From positions 263,714,001 through 263,778,000 of the forward strand of contig OY856414.1 of the NCBI GenBank assembly GCA_963693085.1: a stretch of 64,000 nucleotides of DNA. Reading direction: 5' to 3'. Shown piece by piece: positions 34,601 through 41,640 of this stretch. The notes beneath the pieces are model-generated. The model was not told the origin of the DNA. It ran no database searches and was given only the letters and a program-made list of their open reading frames with translations. Position 1 is the first letter of the stretch; every line of letters begins with the position of its first letter. Both the position numbers and the translations under genes were made by a program. This DNA is from Alisma plantago-aquatica. Taxonomy: Eukaryota; Streptophyta; Magnoliopsida; Alismatales; Alismataceae.

Positions 34601-34731
34601 TCAGCAAGAAAAACATCGCCTCTGGTGATGACCCTACTGCGCCATCTGCTGGGGGTGTGAAAGAAGGGAAGACAATCCAGGTGTCTGGGTCAGATGCAAG
34701 TGGCACTAAAAAGCAATGTTGCTCAGCATGA
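13518..34731 (+). CDS. RABA2: RABA2-type Rab11-class small GTPase; join(13518..13682,34237..34731)
   Basis: This two-exon gene encodes a 219-residue Rab GTPase of the plant Rab11/RABA group, which cycles between GDP and GTP and directs vesicle traffic between the trans-Golgi network, cell plate and plasma membrane. All G motifs are present: P-loop GDSGVGKS (19-26), switch I with STIGVEF (43-49), WDTAGQE (66-72) with the catalytic Gln71, NKTD (125-128) and ETSAL (153-157). The Rab11-typical [17 protein letters not shown] follows switch II. The C-terminus ends Cys-Cys-Ser-Ala, a CCXX double-prenylation signal, after a variable linker. Length matches RABA2 proteins (about 217). The single intron is in phase 0 after Gln55, with donor CAA|GTAAGA and a pyrimidine-rich TCCAG|GTT acceptor. 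The subfamily call rests on the N-terminal [20 protein letters not shown] wording. Nothing suggests it is a pseudogene. Confidence 0.95.
14515..15203. mobile_element. MITE-like element with GGAAGC...GACAC inverted ends
   Basis: The left end reads AAGGAAGCCAGACACTTTTC and the right end, reverse-complemented, reads AGGAAGCACGGACACTTC. Both continue into TAGACA. Inside, the words GGACACGG and GTGTCC recur near both ends. Similar GGACAC-rich inverted ends are common in plant hAT-type MITEs. The flanks GTGTATTC and GCTGTATC resemble a degraded 8-bp duplication but are not identical. A diverged patch of the same words lies at 16070-16190. Confidence 0.5.
16869..17029 (+). other. Coding-like island of unknown origin inside the intron
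   Basis: A short open frame starting ATGACAGCTAGG encodes an acidic, amphipathic-looking segment that includes [18 protein letters not shown] and ends at the MITE boundary. Composition is more balanced than in the surrounding AT-rich intron. No family was recognised. It could be a captured exon fragment or a piece of transposon ORF, or simply chance. No start context or splice signals support it as a gene. Confidence 0.2.
17038..17505. mobile_element. hAT-type MITE, 468 bp, with target duplication TGTATACA
   Basis: The ends form terminal inverted repeats: CAGGGTTGTCAGA on the left and, reverse-complemented, CATGGTTATCAGA on the right. They are flanked by an exact 8-bp direct repeat TGTATACA (17030-17037 and 17506-17513), the length typical of hAT insertions. 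The arms are rich in AACCGGTT-type words and the centre is AT-rich, so the whole can fold back. There is no coding capacity, so it would depend on a hAT transposase elsewhere. Confidence 0.9.
17900..19917 (-). pseudogene. LINE reverse transcriptase and C-terminal region, degenerate
   Basis: Read on the - strand from 19917 downward, the segment [19 protein letters not shown] followed by [11 protein letters not shown] matches the start of the LINE RT domain (usually APGPDGF). The catalytic box is [10 protein letters not shown] near 19110-19145, where FADD is usual, so the first residue pair has changed while both aspartates remain. Multiple stops and frameshifts intervene. A zf-RVT-like HIFLWC motif lies near 17980. 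The gene is clearly dead. Confidence 0.75.
21429..21436 (-). promoter_or_regulatory. Solo LTR TATA box (TATAAATA)
   Basis: The - strand reads CCCTATAAATAGGACATG. It lies about 135 bp downstream, in LTR orientation, of the CGGTCGA cluster. Confidence 0.55.
21570..21800. repeat. Cluster of CTCGGTCGA / TCGACCGAG motifs in the solo LTR U3
   Basis: Eight or so copies of a 9-base motif CTCGGTCGA or its complement occur in two groups (21570-21650 and 21735-21800), often as facing pairs 9-14 bases apart, such as CTCGGTCGA...TCGATCGAG. Cores are CGGT or ACCG. Position relative to the TATA box matches the other LTR arrays in this window. Confidence 0.75.
22617..22631 (-). other. Copia polypurine tract
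   Basis: The - strand reads AGTGCAAGTGGGAGT directly before the 3' LTR start (TGTTTGTATG). The GTGGGAG core is the usual plus-strand primer of plant copia elements. It confirms orientation and LTR boundary. Confidence 0.8.
22700..25930 (-). pseudogene. Copia pol: protease, integrase, RT, RNase H (broken)
   Basis: Domains are legible in order on the - strand. The protease active site [11 protein letters not shown] is at about 25785-25815. The integrase shows HIDVCDSF and [11 protein letters not shown] (25100-25300) and [17 protein letters not shown] near 24900-24955. The RT shows [15 protein letters not shown] in place of the usual DVKTAFLNG, then QPEGF, and YVDDILL at about 23600-23616. RNase H shows [11 protein letters not shown] near 22850-22880. 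Frames are interrupted repeatedly and a 134-bp tandem duplication at 24098-24365 shifts the frame. The catalytic YVDD and protease Asp remain. It would encode the enzymes for reverse transcription and integration but cannot do so now. Confidence 0.9.
24098..24365. repeat. Tandem duplication, 134 bp, within copia pol
   Basis: The block from AGGTCCATACCTT at 24098 is repeated at 24232, with about 95% identity by eye. Since 134 is not a multiple of three, the second copy throws the pol frame off. Both copies encode the segment just before the RT domain ([14 protein letters not shown] on the - strand). Confidence 0.85.
25912..26700 (-). pseudogene. Copia gag with CCHC zinc knuckle
   Basis: From about 26700 downward the - strand encodes copia gag. 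The N-terminal motif is [15 protein letters not shown], with Trp usual soon after but Arg here. The middle of the capsid is [11 protein letters not shown] and [12 protein letters not shown] (26079-26342). A Lys/Ser-rich linker leads to the knuckle [14 protein letters not shown] (25912-25953), a proper C-x2-C-x4-H-x4-C. Frameshifts lie near 26350 and 26080. Gag and pol form a single polyprotein in such elements, so the protease follows directly. Confidence 0.85.
26750..28080 (-). other. Copia leader region, with a second CGGT motif cluster
   Basis: This untranslated region lies between primer-binding site and gag. It carries no significant frame on the element's strand. A cluster of CGGT-core words (for example GGTCGGTCGGTTGG and CTGATCGGTTCG) occupies 27420-27650, downstream of the transcription start, unlike the U3 clusters. 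It resembles the GATCGGTT motif of the same element's LTR. Confidence 0.6.
28081..28093 (-). other. Copia primer-binding site (TGGTATCAGAGTC)
   Basis: The - strand reads TGGTATCAGAGTC, complementary to the 3' end of initiator methionine tRNA, one base inside the 5' LTR. This is the usual primer site of plant copia elements and fixes the LTR boundary at 28095. Confidence 0.92.
28605..28612 (-). promoter_or_regulatory. Copia LTR TATA box (TATAAATA)
   Basis: The - strand reads CTCCTATAAATATTAGGG. This box is absent from the 3' LTR because of the 635-bp deletion. Confidence 0.6.
28690..28940. repeat. Cluster of GATCGGTTCA / TGAACCGGTC motifs in copia U3
   Basis: About eight copies of words such as ACGATCGGTTCA, TTGAACCGGTCG, TGACCGGTTCA and GAGCCGATTGGTTCA occur here. 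The same words fill 3415-3730 in copy A and 20040-20120 in the 3' LTR, so the cluster is inherited with the LTR family but varies in copy number. The cluster is upstream of the TATA box. Confidence 0.75.
30745..31285 (-). pseudogene. LINE endonuclease domain, frameshifted
   Basis: The longest open stretch (174 codons from 31269) encodes the central and C-terminal part of an L1 endonuclease. It contains [16 protein letters not shown], where the usual motif is L(A/T)GDFN, so the catalytic GDFN is mutated to RDFY. The true N-terminus (WNINGL) sits just upstream in another frame, so a frameshift lies near 31240. The segment ends HISGCTYS, corresponding to the usual G-x-x-(F/Y)TW(S) region. It is non-functional by these changes. 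Confidence 0.8.
31291..31944 (-). other. Possible LINE ORF1 remnant
   Basis: On the - strand, short legible pieces such as [18 protein letters not shown] followed by LSPADQ could be the end of a LINE first ORF. They lie upstream of the endonuclease. Frames are broken and the LINE 5' end cannot be placed, so this is a weak call. Confidence 0.3.
31945..33170. repeat. Direct duplication, 351-bp unit, second copy split by an insertion
   Basis: The block starting CTTGACTTATCTTACATCC at 31945 recurs at 32296. The second copy continues after the insertion at 32405-32923 with GACCCTTGTACTCGTC, matching GATCTTTGTACTCATC of the first. Both copies include GGCATGCCAAGCTTCCTCC and a GAAGCxAGAAAAAGACAA block. 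The unit itself is unidentified. A frame at 33093-33374 overlapping its end is not recognised. Confidence 0.8.
32405..32923. mobile_element. 519-bp insertion with 8-bp target duplication GTATAGCC
   Basis: An exact GTATAGCC repeat (32397-32404 and 32924-32931) flanks 519 bp that are missing from the first copy of the 351-bp duplication, so the insertion is shown by an internal empty site. The element has no clear terminal inverted repeat. It carries near both ends the same word TTTCTGTTTCTGTGGCAA, and is rich in GAAATTTCG words. An 8-bp duplication suits hAT or Mutator-related elements. It is non-coding. Confidence 0.8.
34237..34731 (+). CDS. RABA2: RABA2 exon 2 (residues 56-219 and stop)
   Basis: Exon 2 begins at GTT after the TCCAG acceptor and ends at TGA (34729-34731). 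It encodes switch II, the rest of the GTP-binding fold, the variable C-terminal linker and the CCSA prenylation end. Only 13 of its first 41 codons end in G or C, against 46 of 55 in exon 1. No second intron is needed to keep the frame. Confidence 0.96.
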   Translation, partial: VENRIIKAQIWDTAGQERYRAITSAYYRGALGALLVYDVSKPITFENVSRWLKELREHADPNIVIMLIGNKTDLKHLRAVASEDAQGFAEKEGLSFIETSALEAINVEKAFQMTLAEIYRIISKKNIASGDDPTAPSAGGVKEGKTIQVSGSDASGTKKQCCSA

Positions 34732-35394
34732 TAGATGTGACTTCTGGCCCTAGTTGCTATTCCCAAAGGGTATAATACCACTAAAATGAAACCCTTAAGG
34801 TTCCTGGTAGGTGGAAAACATACAATGGCACTGACGCACGCCCACTATCAGATGGGTTCTTCCTGATGCAGTTTTCTTCTTTTCTTTCTTTCTTAATCCT
34901 GAGATGCGGTGTTAAATTTGTTCTTTCCCCTTAATAGATATGCGTTAAGTTGTCTTTTTGGCAAGAAGAAAATGTTACTACACATATATATTTGTTAAGC
35001 ACATTATTAAAGTTCATATGTATACTTTACAAGAAGTATGGTATCTCATATGTATTGTTTCTTATTGCCGGTCAACTTTTATATTTTCAGGGAGAAGCCG
35101 TGAATGATTACGAATTTTGTTGAAACAATAATCAGAAGGCATGCCATTGCATGGTTTGATATGCTAAATAGACTATATTTCATTGAAACGGCAGCTATGA
35201 TTTATGTACAGAATGATAAATGTTAGATTGTTTCTATTGATAAAGTAGTACAAGAACTTTACGAAAGAAACTTCCTGCATTTTTTTCCCGTTTCTTCCAC
35301 CCCCTTCCACACTCCTCATGAAGTTGTGTCCTGTTCTTACTCAATCCCCTCTCCCCGTTCCTTTCCCCACCCATCTTCCACAGCCTTGTAGCTT
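34732..35394 (+). other. RABA2 3' untranslated region and downstream flank
   Basis: T-rich sequence follows the stop codon. No perfect AATAAA is seen; near-variants such as TTAATAGA (about 34930) and GATAAA (about 35215) are the candidates for polyadenylation. No other feature is recognised. Confidence 0.4.
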
Positions 35395-36890
35395 GCGCCG
35401 AATTCTATGTTTGATTCTGTTGGTCATGTAGTGAGGTAGGAGTTTAGCTGCGCCAAAGTCCGTGTTTGCTTCTGTTGGTCATGTAGTGAGGTAGGGGTTC
35501 AGGGCCTGTTTGGTAGGGTATAATTAGTGTAAAAAGTGTAGTTTCTAACACAGGGAAATGAGAAACATATACTTGAAACTGCACTGATTTTATTTGGTTA
35601 GATGTGTTTTGGACTCGTTGAATTTGCTTTCTTTTATTTGGTTAGTATAAATTTTGGACATGGCATATTTTGTTCTGACCAAGATGCGAGTAGCATCTTA
35701 CGTACCCATGTAAACAAGTGAAATGGAGAAAATCACGTGAACGTGAGTCGAGGAAGAAAGATAGACTGTAACAGCCAGTTAGGTGTATCACATGACTTAC
35801 GAGTGAGTATAAGGCCCTGTTTGGTAGAATGTAAGACCAGATCAATACTTTTAAACTCCAAGAATTAGGACTTGATTTTTATTTGGTTGGAAATGAGAAA
35901 AATGAAAAGACCGGTTTTCAACTCACATGCGGTGTCTGTTTCGGCCTAAAAACGTGGAGTAGGTACCGCACCCAAAAAGGGTGCAGTCGGGTGTAGTTTC
36001 TGGCCGGCAGCAGGTGTTCCTATCGGTAGCAAATGAAATTGCATAAAATCAACAACACCCTAGTCGTTGCATAAAATCGGTAGCCGTTGTATCTAGTACT
36101 CCTTTTTACCTTTTCCAGCTGTGAACAACACCCTACCAAATGAAATTGCATAAAATCAACAAATATAAACTGCAGCGTACCAAATCTGTTGCCTGCATCT
36201 TAAAACCTTTCTTTTAAACAATTTACTTTTCAGATCACTCAACTCCCTCTGGGTAGGGCTAATTTGATATGATATAGTCCGGGGTAGTTTAAGGAGTTAA
36301 AAAACGTGTCAATGTAATCCTATCTTTCATACTGCTCAAACTATATTTGGTAGGATGCAACACAGATTCAACGATTTTGTTTGATCTATTTGGTGAGTTA
36401 GAAAAAAGCCAGAATAGAACGGTCTTCACCGGGTATCAATTGCGTACTTGTGTAATTTTCCTCTTGGTACCGGATGTTGCCTGTTCGCACACGAGCATCC
36501 CGTTGTCACAACTATAAATAACCGAGAAATGAGGCAACCACACCCGACTCCTCCGAATTCCAGTGCGGTACCAACGCCGAGATTTTAGGGCCAAAGATGG
36601 AGCCGGATGTAGAACGAATTCAATCAACTGCAGCCAACTACACCCAACCAAATAAATTTTAGATCTGAAAAGTGAACATTTAATCGTAATGAAGTGCAGC
36701 TACCTCCTACCGAACAGGTCCTTAGCTTTTGCCAAATTCTGTGTTTGCTGCTGTTGGTCATGTTGGTCATGTAGTGAGGTAGGAGTTCAAGGCCTGTTTG
36801 GTAGGGTGTAATTAGTGCAAAAAGTATGGTTTCTAACGCAGGGAAATGAGATGCATATATTTAAAACTGCGATTTCATTTGGTTAGGCTC
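35395..36890. repeat. Duplicated GTTGGTCATGTAGTGAGG blocks flanking a MITE
   Basis: The block with GTTGGTCATGTAGTGAGGTAG and the following GCCTGTTTGGTAGGGT-TAATTAGTG occurs in tandem at 35395-35600 and again at 36722-36890. The inverted-repeat element at 35810-36723 lies between them. This suggests duplication of the element's neighbourhood with later insertion, or two related elements sharing ends. Confidence 0.65.
35810..36723. mobile_element. MITE-like element with TAAGGxCCTGTTTGGTAG inverted ends
   Basis: The left end TAAGGCCCTGTTTGGTAG and the right end, reverse-complemented TAAGGACCTGTTCGGTAG, match at 16 of 18 bases. The about 910-bp interior is non-coding. Such CCTGTTTGG ends are common in plant MITEs, often of the PIF/Harbinger or hAT groups. 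The TAA/TTA at the edges may belong to the repeat rather than the target. Confidence 0.6.
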
Positions 36891-37553
36891 TGTTTGGTGG
36901 GTGGGGTGTGGTACCGTTTCCTTACAATTGTTGGTCACTCTTTCGGCATTACAAATCGTTTGGTATAGTGAAGTTGCGTGCATTTGGTGGAATTGTAATT
37001 CCTATGTGAGGCGCTTAACTAGTCAAAAGCTAGAAAAATGTACCGCGCCATTTGTCCGTGCGGTTGGGTGTAGTTGTGAGGTATCTGGCTTCCGCAGGAC
37101 GTGCTCTTTTTACACTTATACCCCCACTTTATCTCCCCCACCCCCTCGACTTTATCTCTCTCTCTCTACCACAGTACCACTCCCATGTTCCAACCCTGTC
37201 TCGCTCAACGAGCGTTCGTATATTAGTAGTCACGCTATTTTATATGTGAAAGAAGTATCCCGCATAGCATTAAATTAATTGACGGTATTTATCTTGCTGT
37301 ATACAAATGTAAACGTTTGGAAAACTTTTAATTCTATTTATTCGTAGAAGTCCATGATAACGTAATTTCAATTAATGTTTTGAGATGATTATGTTATGCT
37401 GTATATTGTACAAAAGACCTGAAAATAAAATTCAATAGTTGATATTACATCCAACCGAAACAATTCCTATGTAAATTGAATTCTATACTTTTAATCTTTT
37501 GACTTTTTAAAATAAACTTTGTCATCCGACTACATCATACCAAACAGGCTCTA
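36884..37553. mobile_element. Second MITE-like element with TTAGxGCCTGTTTGGT-type ends
   Basis: The left end reads TTAGGCTCTGTTTGGTGG and the right end, reverse-complemented, TTAGAGCCTGTTTGGTATG. It is related to the neighbouring element by these ends. The 670-bp interior includes a CT-rich tract (37125-37180) and short chance frames. Confidence 0.55.
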
Positions 37554-37997
37554 AGGTGAGGCATACAACGAAACGGTGACAATTGCTGTAACTAATGGGT
37601 AGTAATTCACGTAACCAGACTAATACCCCATTCTACACCCTCCAAACGGCCTAATAACGATCTGACCACAACGGTCGATTTCTAATCATTATTTGCCCGA
37701 TGAAAATCCGCCGCAGCCAGGGGCTGCCAGGGCTTTAACCCCCCCTCCCCCAAATTAAAATAATAATAGTAATACATATATATATATATGTGTGTTTGTC
37801 GTTTTAGTTATATAGATTTACAATGTCTGCGGTTAATTTTTAAGTAAAATATCTAGGCTGATTGGTAGAACTTTAATAGAATGTAGACCCAGGTTTAAGA
37901 CCCGGTGGTTGCATTTTTTTTTTTGTATACTCAGCCCCTCCTGTTTCAACGCAATCCTCCTCCCTTTTTTTATGCTTTTCCTTCCGTCACCGCGAAG

Positions 37998-38136
37998 ATG
38001 AAGGAGTGTATCTTGATCCACATCCGGCAGGCCGGTATCCAGGTCGGAAATACGGGCTGGGAGCTTTACTGCCTCGAGCATGGCATCTAGCCTGATAGTG
38101 ATTGCCAAATGCCTGGAGACAAGACCGTCGGCGGAC
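37998..38136 (+). pseudogene. Alpha-tubulin N-terminal fragment, pseudogene
   Basis: From the ATG at 37998 the frame reads [20 protein letters not shown] and then [10 protein letters not shown], a TAG stop, PD, and after a small insertion QMPGDKTVGG. This matches the first ~45 residues of alpha-tubulin, in which the residue at the stop is Gln, so CAG has become TAG. The first 30 codons are well conserved but include changes at normally invariant sites (Gly to Arg in IGQAG). Homology is lost after 38136, where a normal gene would continue for another 400 residues. It is a truncated remnant, possibly carried by a transposon; the CT-rich leader upstream may be its old 5' region. Confidence 0.85.
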
Positions 38137-39264
38137 GACGACGGAGGTAGACGACCGCGGCAGCAAAGAGCGCTCGCTTTGAGTCTGACAGCCTGTTTCC
38201 CCATGTTGCCTATTGGGGCACCGACGGGGAGACCCATTGAGAACAACGGCGGCCAGGGACCACAAACCCTCTTTTTTCTCTCTCTCTCTTTCCATCCCCG
38301 CCGGCCGGTACCGGCCCTTTTGCTCTGTTCCCTCGCACCAGTCCTCGGAGTTTGTAGACCTTCCATGAGACTGCTGCCCGTCCGTCGTCCGTCCCAACCT
38401 AATCCCCAGTCCAACAATGCTCTAGGACGGCGGCCCTTAGTTGTAGCGAGAAGCGTCCTCCGCTTCCTTCTCGCCTGGTCCTCATTCAGGCCTGCCGGTA
38501 CCCCCTCCTCCCGCCTCAGCCTGATGCCTGGATTACGGATCTCTGGCCAACGACCCTGTCGCTTCCATCCTGTAACTTATACTCGTGCTAAGCTAGCAAC
38601 TATCCATTCGTGGTGTTGCCGCTTCCTGCTCGCAGGTTCCATGTGCAGTTCATGGGCCTGGCCATAGTGCTCGTCTCCCGTGCGCCTAGTGAGGATATGC
38701 TTGGGCTCCCCAATGGCATGACGGCTCCAGACCTCCAGGGCAGGGTTGTAGGTCGCGACTTGCTCCAGTACTGGTTGGCGCCGCCACCGCTGCCACCAAG
38801 AGTGGGATCACGAATCCCCGAATGTACTCGTGGTCAAGGATGACGAACCGGGAAGATGACTGGCGAATAAGGATGGAGATCATGCGGGCGCTTAAACTGT
38901 GGCGTCCAAATCTTGCAGCCATACAGGTGGGCAAAGATCAGGACTTACTTCTACGACACCGCAGCACAAGAGTACCAGTCTCCGGGAGACGACAGGAAGA
39001 TGAAGATCACATGGATGCACTCGTCGGGGAGTCGAAGGGGCCATCGAGATCATCTACTTCCCTATAAGATGCTGAGGCCGGGATGATTGGACGGAGGAAT
39101 TGAAGGATACGGCCGACGAGCCCCATCTTTAACAACTCCGATCTAGCTACTGAGCAAAGAATGAGCAGCCGTTGGTTGCGTGGGCTGCATCCAGAAGATA
39201 CAAATTAGTTTCAGAGGCCAATAGCCCAACAGGCTCGCAGTTTGGCCAGCCGGGGACACTAATT
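38137..39264. other. GC-rich island of coding-like but unidentified sequence
   Basis: Base composition stays high in GC for about 1.1 kb, unlike all surrounding DNA, and several frames are open on both strands (a by-product of GC-richness). Stretches such as FMGLAIVLVSRAPSEDMLG (38650-38705, +) and TYFYDTAAQEYQSPGDDRKM (about 38945-39000, +) look protein-like but match no family that I recognise. With the tubulin piece at its left edge, it could be a patchwork of captured gene fragments. No complete gene is supported. Confidence 0.35.
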
Positions 39265-39600
39265 AGGGCATGTTTGCTTTGCTGTATTTTCCGGTAATGG
39301 ACGGTATTGTTAGATCCAGCTCATAAAAGATTGCGTTTGGTTAATGGGAGATGTAAAAAAGCATGAATCCAAGATCTGGCAGTCGTTGCTGTATTTTCGA
39401 TCCCTTTTCAAAACCGAGGGAAGCCGGCATCCCGCAGGCTGCACCAGAGGCTTGAGCCTGACAGCTGTTACGCACCAAAAAGGTTGGTCAGTATACAATC
39501 CCACCGTGTGACCCCACCAGAAAAGTTCAACCCGTCCTGCAATCTCTCTCTACCAATTGAAAAATACAACAGTGTTATACGGCAAAAGCAAACGTAAACT
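39265..39600. mobile_element. Possible short inverted-repeat element
   Basis: GTTTGCTTTGCTGTAT near 39272 pairs imperfectly with ATACGGCAAAAGCAAAC near 39576 on the opposite strand, bounding about 330 bp. No target duplication was found. The call is tentative. Confidence 0.3.
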
Positions 39601-41640
39601 TGATATGTCTGCAATTTCTAAAATCCAGTAGCTTCAGAGTCCTGGAATAGTGTAATGCAGTATTTATGCAAATCCAGCTGTATCCGTCAATCCAAACGTG
39701 CACGCAGATCATGGATTCACTGAAGAGGTTTTGCGTAGCAACACTAGGCCACACAAGAAATCTAGGGCTAGACATGGCAATGGTAGCGGGTTCGCATTAC
39801 CAAACACCGCAACCGCTCCAGCCATATTCCGTGGCAAATGGGAGAGTCCAATTCCCATGCAATGCCCGGACGTGGTTTATTTGACGTGGGAGCCCACGGT
39901 TTGAAATGGGAACCCGGTTACTGCCGGAAAGCGCAGAAGCCCTACTTTTTACATATTATACCTCGTTCTTCAATTCATTTGACCTCACGTGCTAATATTT
40001 TAGCAAATCAATCTTCTAATCATCTCAGATTTGTGCCAACACTTAGGGGATGCAATTTTTTTTATACAAATTCTACGTACACGTACAAATCATTCCAACG
40101 TTCATATCCGTTACAGATCAATAAGAACATACTAATATTTGACAAGAATCTATTTGGCTTCAAAAATTTCAATATGAACATATAAAAAGAACATATTGGT
40201 CATCTCCATTACAACATTCATCTCCGTTACAGATCAATAAGAACATACTAATATCCTTTTACATTTGAATTCAAGCCAACGCCAAATTACAAGTAATACT
40301 TCAGGGGCAATTCCAACGCCAAATTACACTAATAAGAATAGAATATTCATCTCCAAAATCAATAACTTCTTAGAATACTTTCCATACAGTTTAACACATG
40401 ATCCTAAAAACTAATAGACGTTGGCAATGACATCTTGGAATCAGTTGTCTGAACCACATGAATTCTGATTGAGAGCACAACTCCTAAGTCTTTTAGCACA
40501 TGAATTCTGACTGAAAGCACAACTCCCAAGTCTTTTAGCACATCACATGAGTTCCTTGATTGACTGCACAACTCCAAGTTTTCAGAAAAGTTGAAGAAGG
40601 GAAAAAGAAATCAAATGGATATATGTCAGCAACTGTTTAAAGGTATCAAATCAGTATCAAATGAAAACGGATTCTAAGATACATATTCATTCAAAGATAC
40701 ATATTCATATCAATTGTTGCCTGAAAAACATGTATCATGTGTTCATGGGACGCTCCACTACTGAACACCACTACCTAACATTAGCAGTTTAATTAAGATC
40801 ATATGGAATTAAAAGGACAAAGCCCACCACTACTGAACACCACTACTAATTATTTGAAGAGTGTACAACCTTAGTCCTTAGGCTAGTTGGTTTATCTTTG
40901 ACATAGGATGCACAAAAGATGATAGGATAGGATGCCAAACACATTTCAATTGCCTGCCATTTTTGCCAATTTGGTTAATCTTTGAAACAAATGAAGAAGG
41001 GCAGAGCCCACCACTACTGAACATCATAATTGGCATTATGACAATTTGGATATATAATACTAGTATTTATTTAAAGCTCACCAATCGTTTTCATTTAATT
41101 AAGTATCCAACAACGGGCATTTAAAGGCACTATCTACAGAAATAGTTATATATATGAGATGGATTACTTACCTCACCAAACATTGTCAACATTGTTCAAT
41201 CGATCCTTTCAGAATCTGTCATGAATTAAAAGCCATAAATTAGGATAATGAAACATAAAAAGATAAATAAAATAAAAGTGGAACTTGAGTCTTACATTGA
41301 CCAACAATATTTTCATCTTCTAGCATACTAATGAAAGAGTTTGATCCAGTTACTTCATCTAAATAATGAGACATTAAGCCTTTTAATGAATATATATATA
41401 TGTATAAATTAATAGATAAGATAAACAAAACTGGCGGGGGACCTAGTGTCCTAGCTACCTCGTCTCCTCGAGGACGACCAAAACTGACGACTTTATTTGA
41501 GCGATGAGGTGCTAGCCATACCGCTTCTTTCCTTTGGACTAATTCTAGTCGTAACCGACTGCCCACCCGGCTGGAGCTGTTGTAAAGTCCAATGTGGATC
41601 AGCTTTATTTATTTTTAAGTAGCTAGGAGGGAAGTAAAAA
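39601..41640. other. Gene-free stretch with short local repeats
   Basis: No gene is seen. Local direct repeats are present: a 42-bp repeat starting ATGAATTCTGA at 40458 and 40500, a TCCGTTACAGATCAATAAG block at about 40108 and 40221, and CCCACCACTACTGAACA at about 40750, 40828 and 41009. The mix suggests decayed non-autonomous elements. Confidence 0.5.

Noticed and set aside
36901..37278. A 125-codon + frame
   Set aside because: It lies inside a MITE-like element and includes a CT-rich tract. No homology is recognised.
37833..38417. A 194-codon frame on the - strand and a 195-codon + frame (38080-38667)
   Set aside because: They overlap on opposite strands in GC-rich DNA; the former is antisense to the tubulin fragment. 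Neither matches a known protein.
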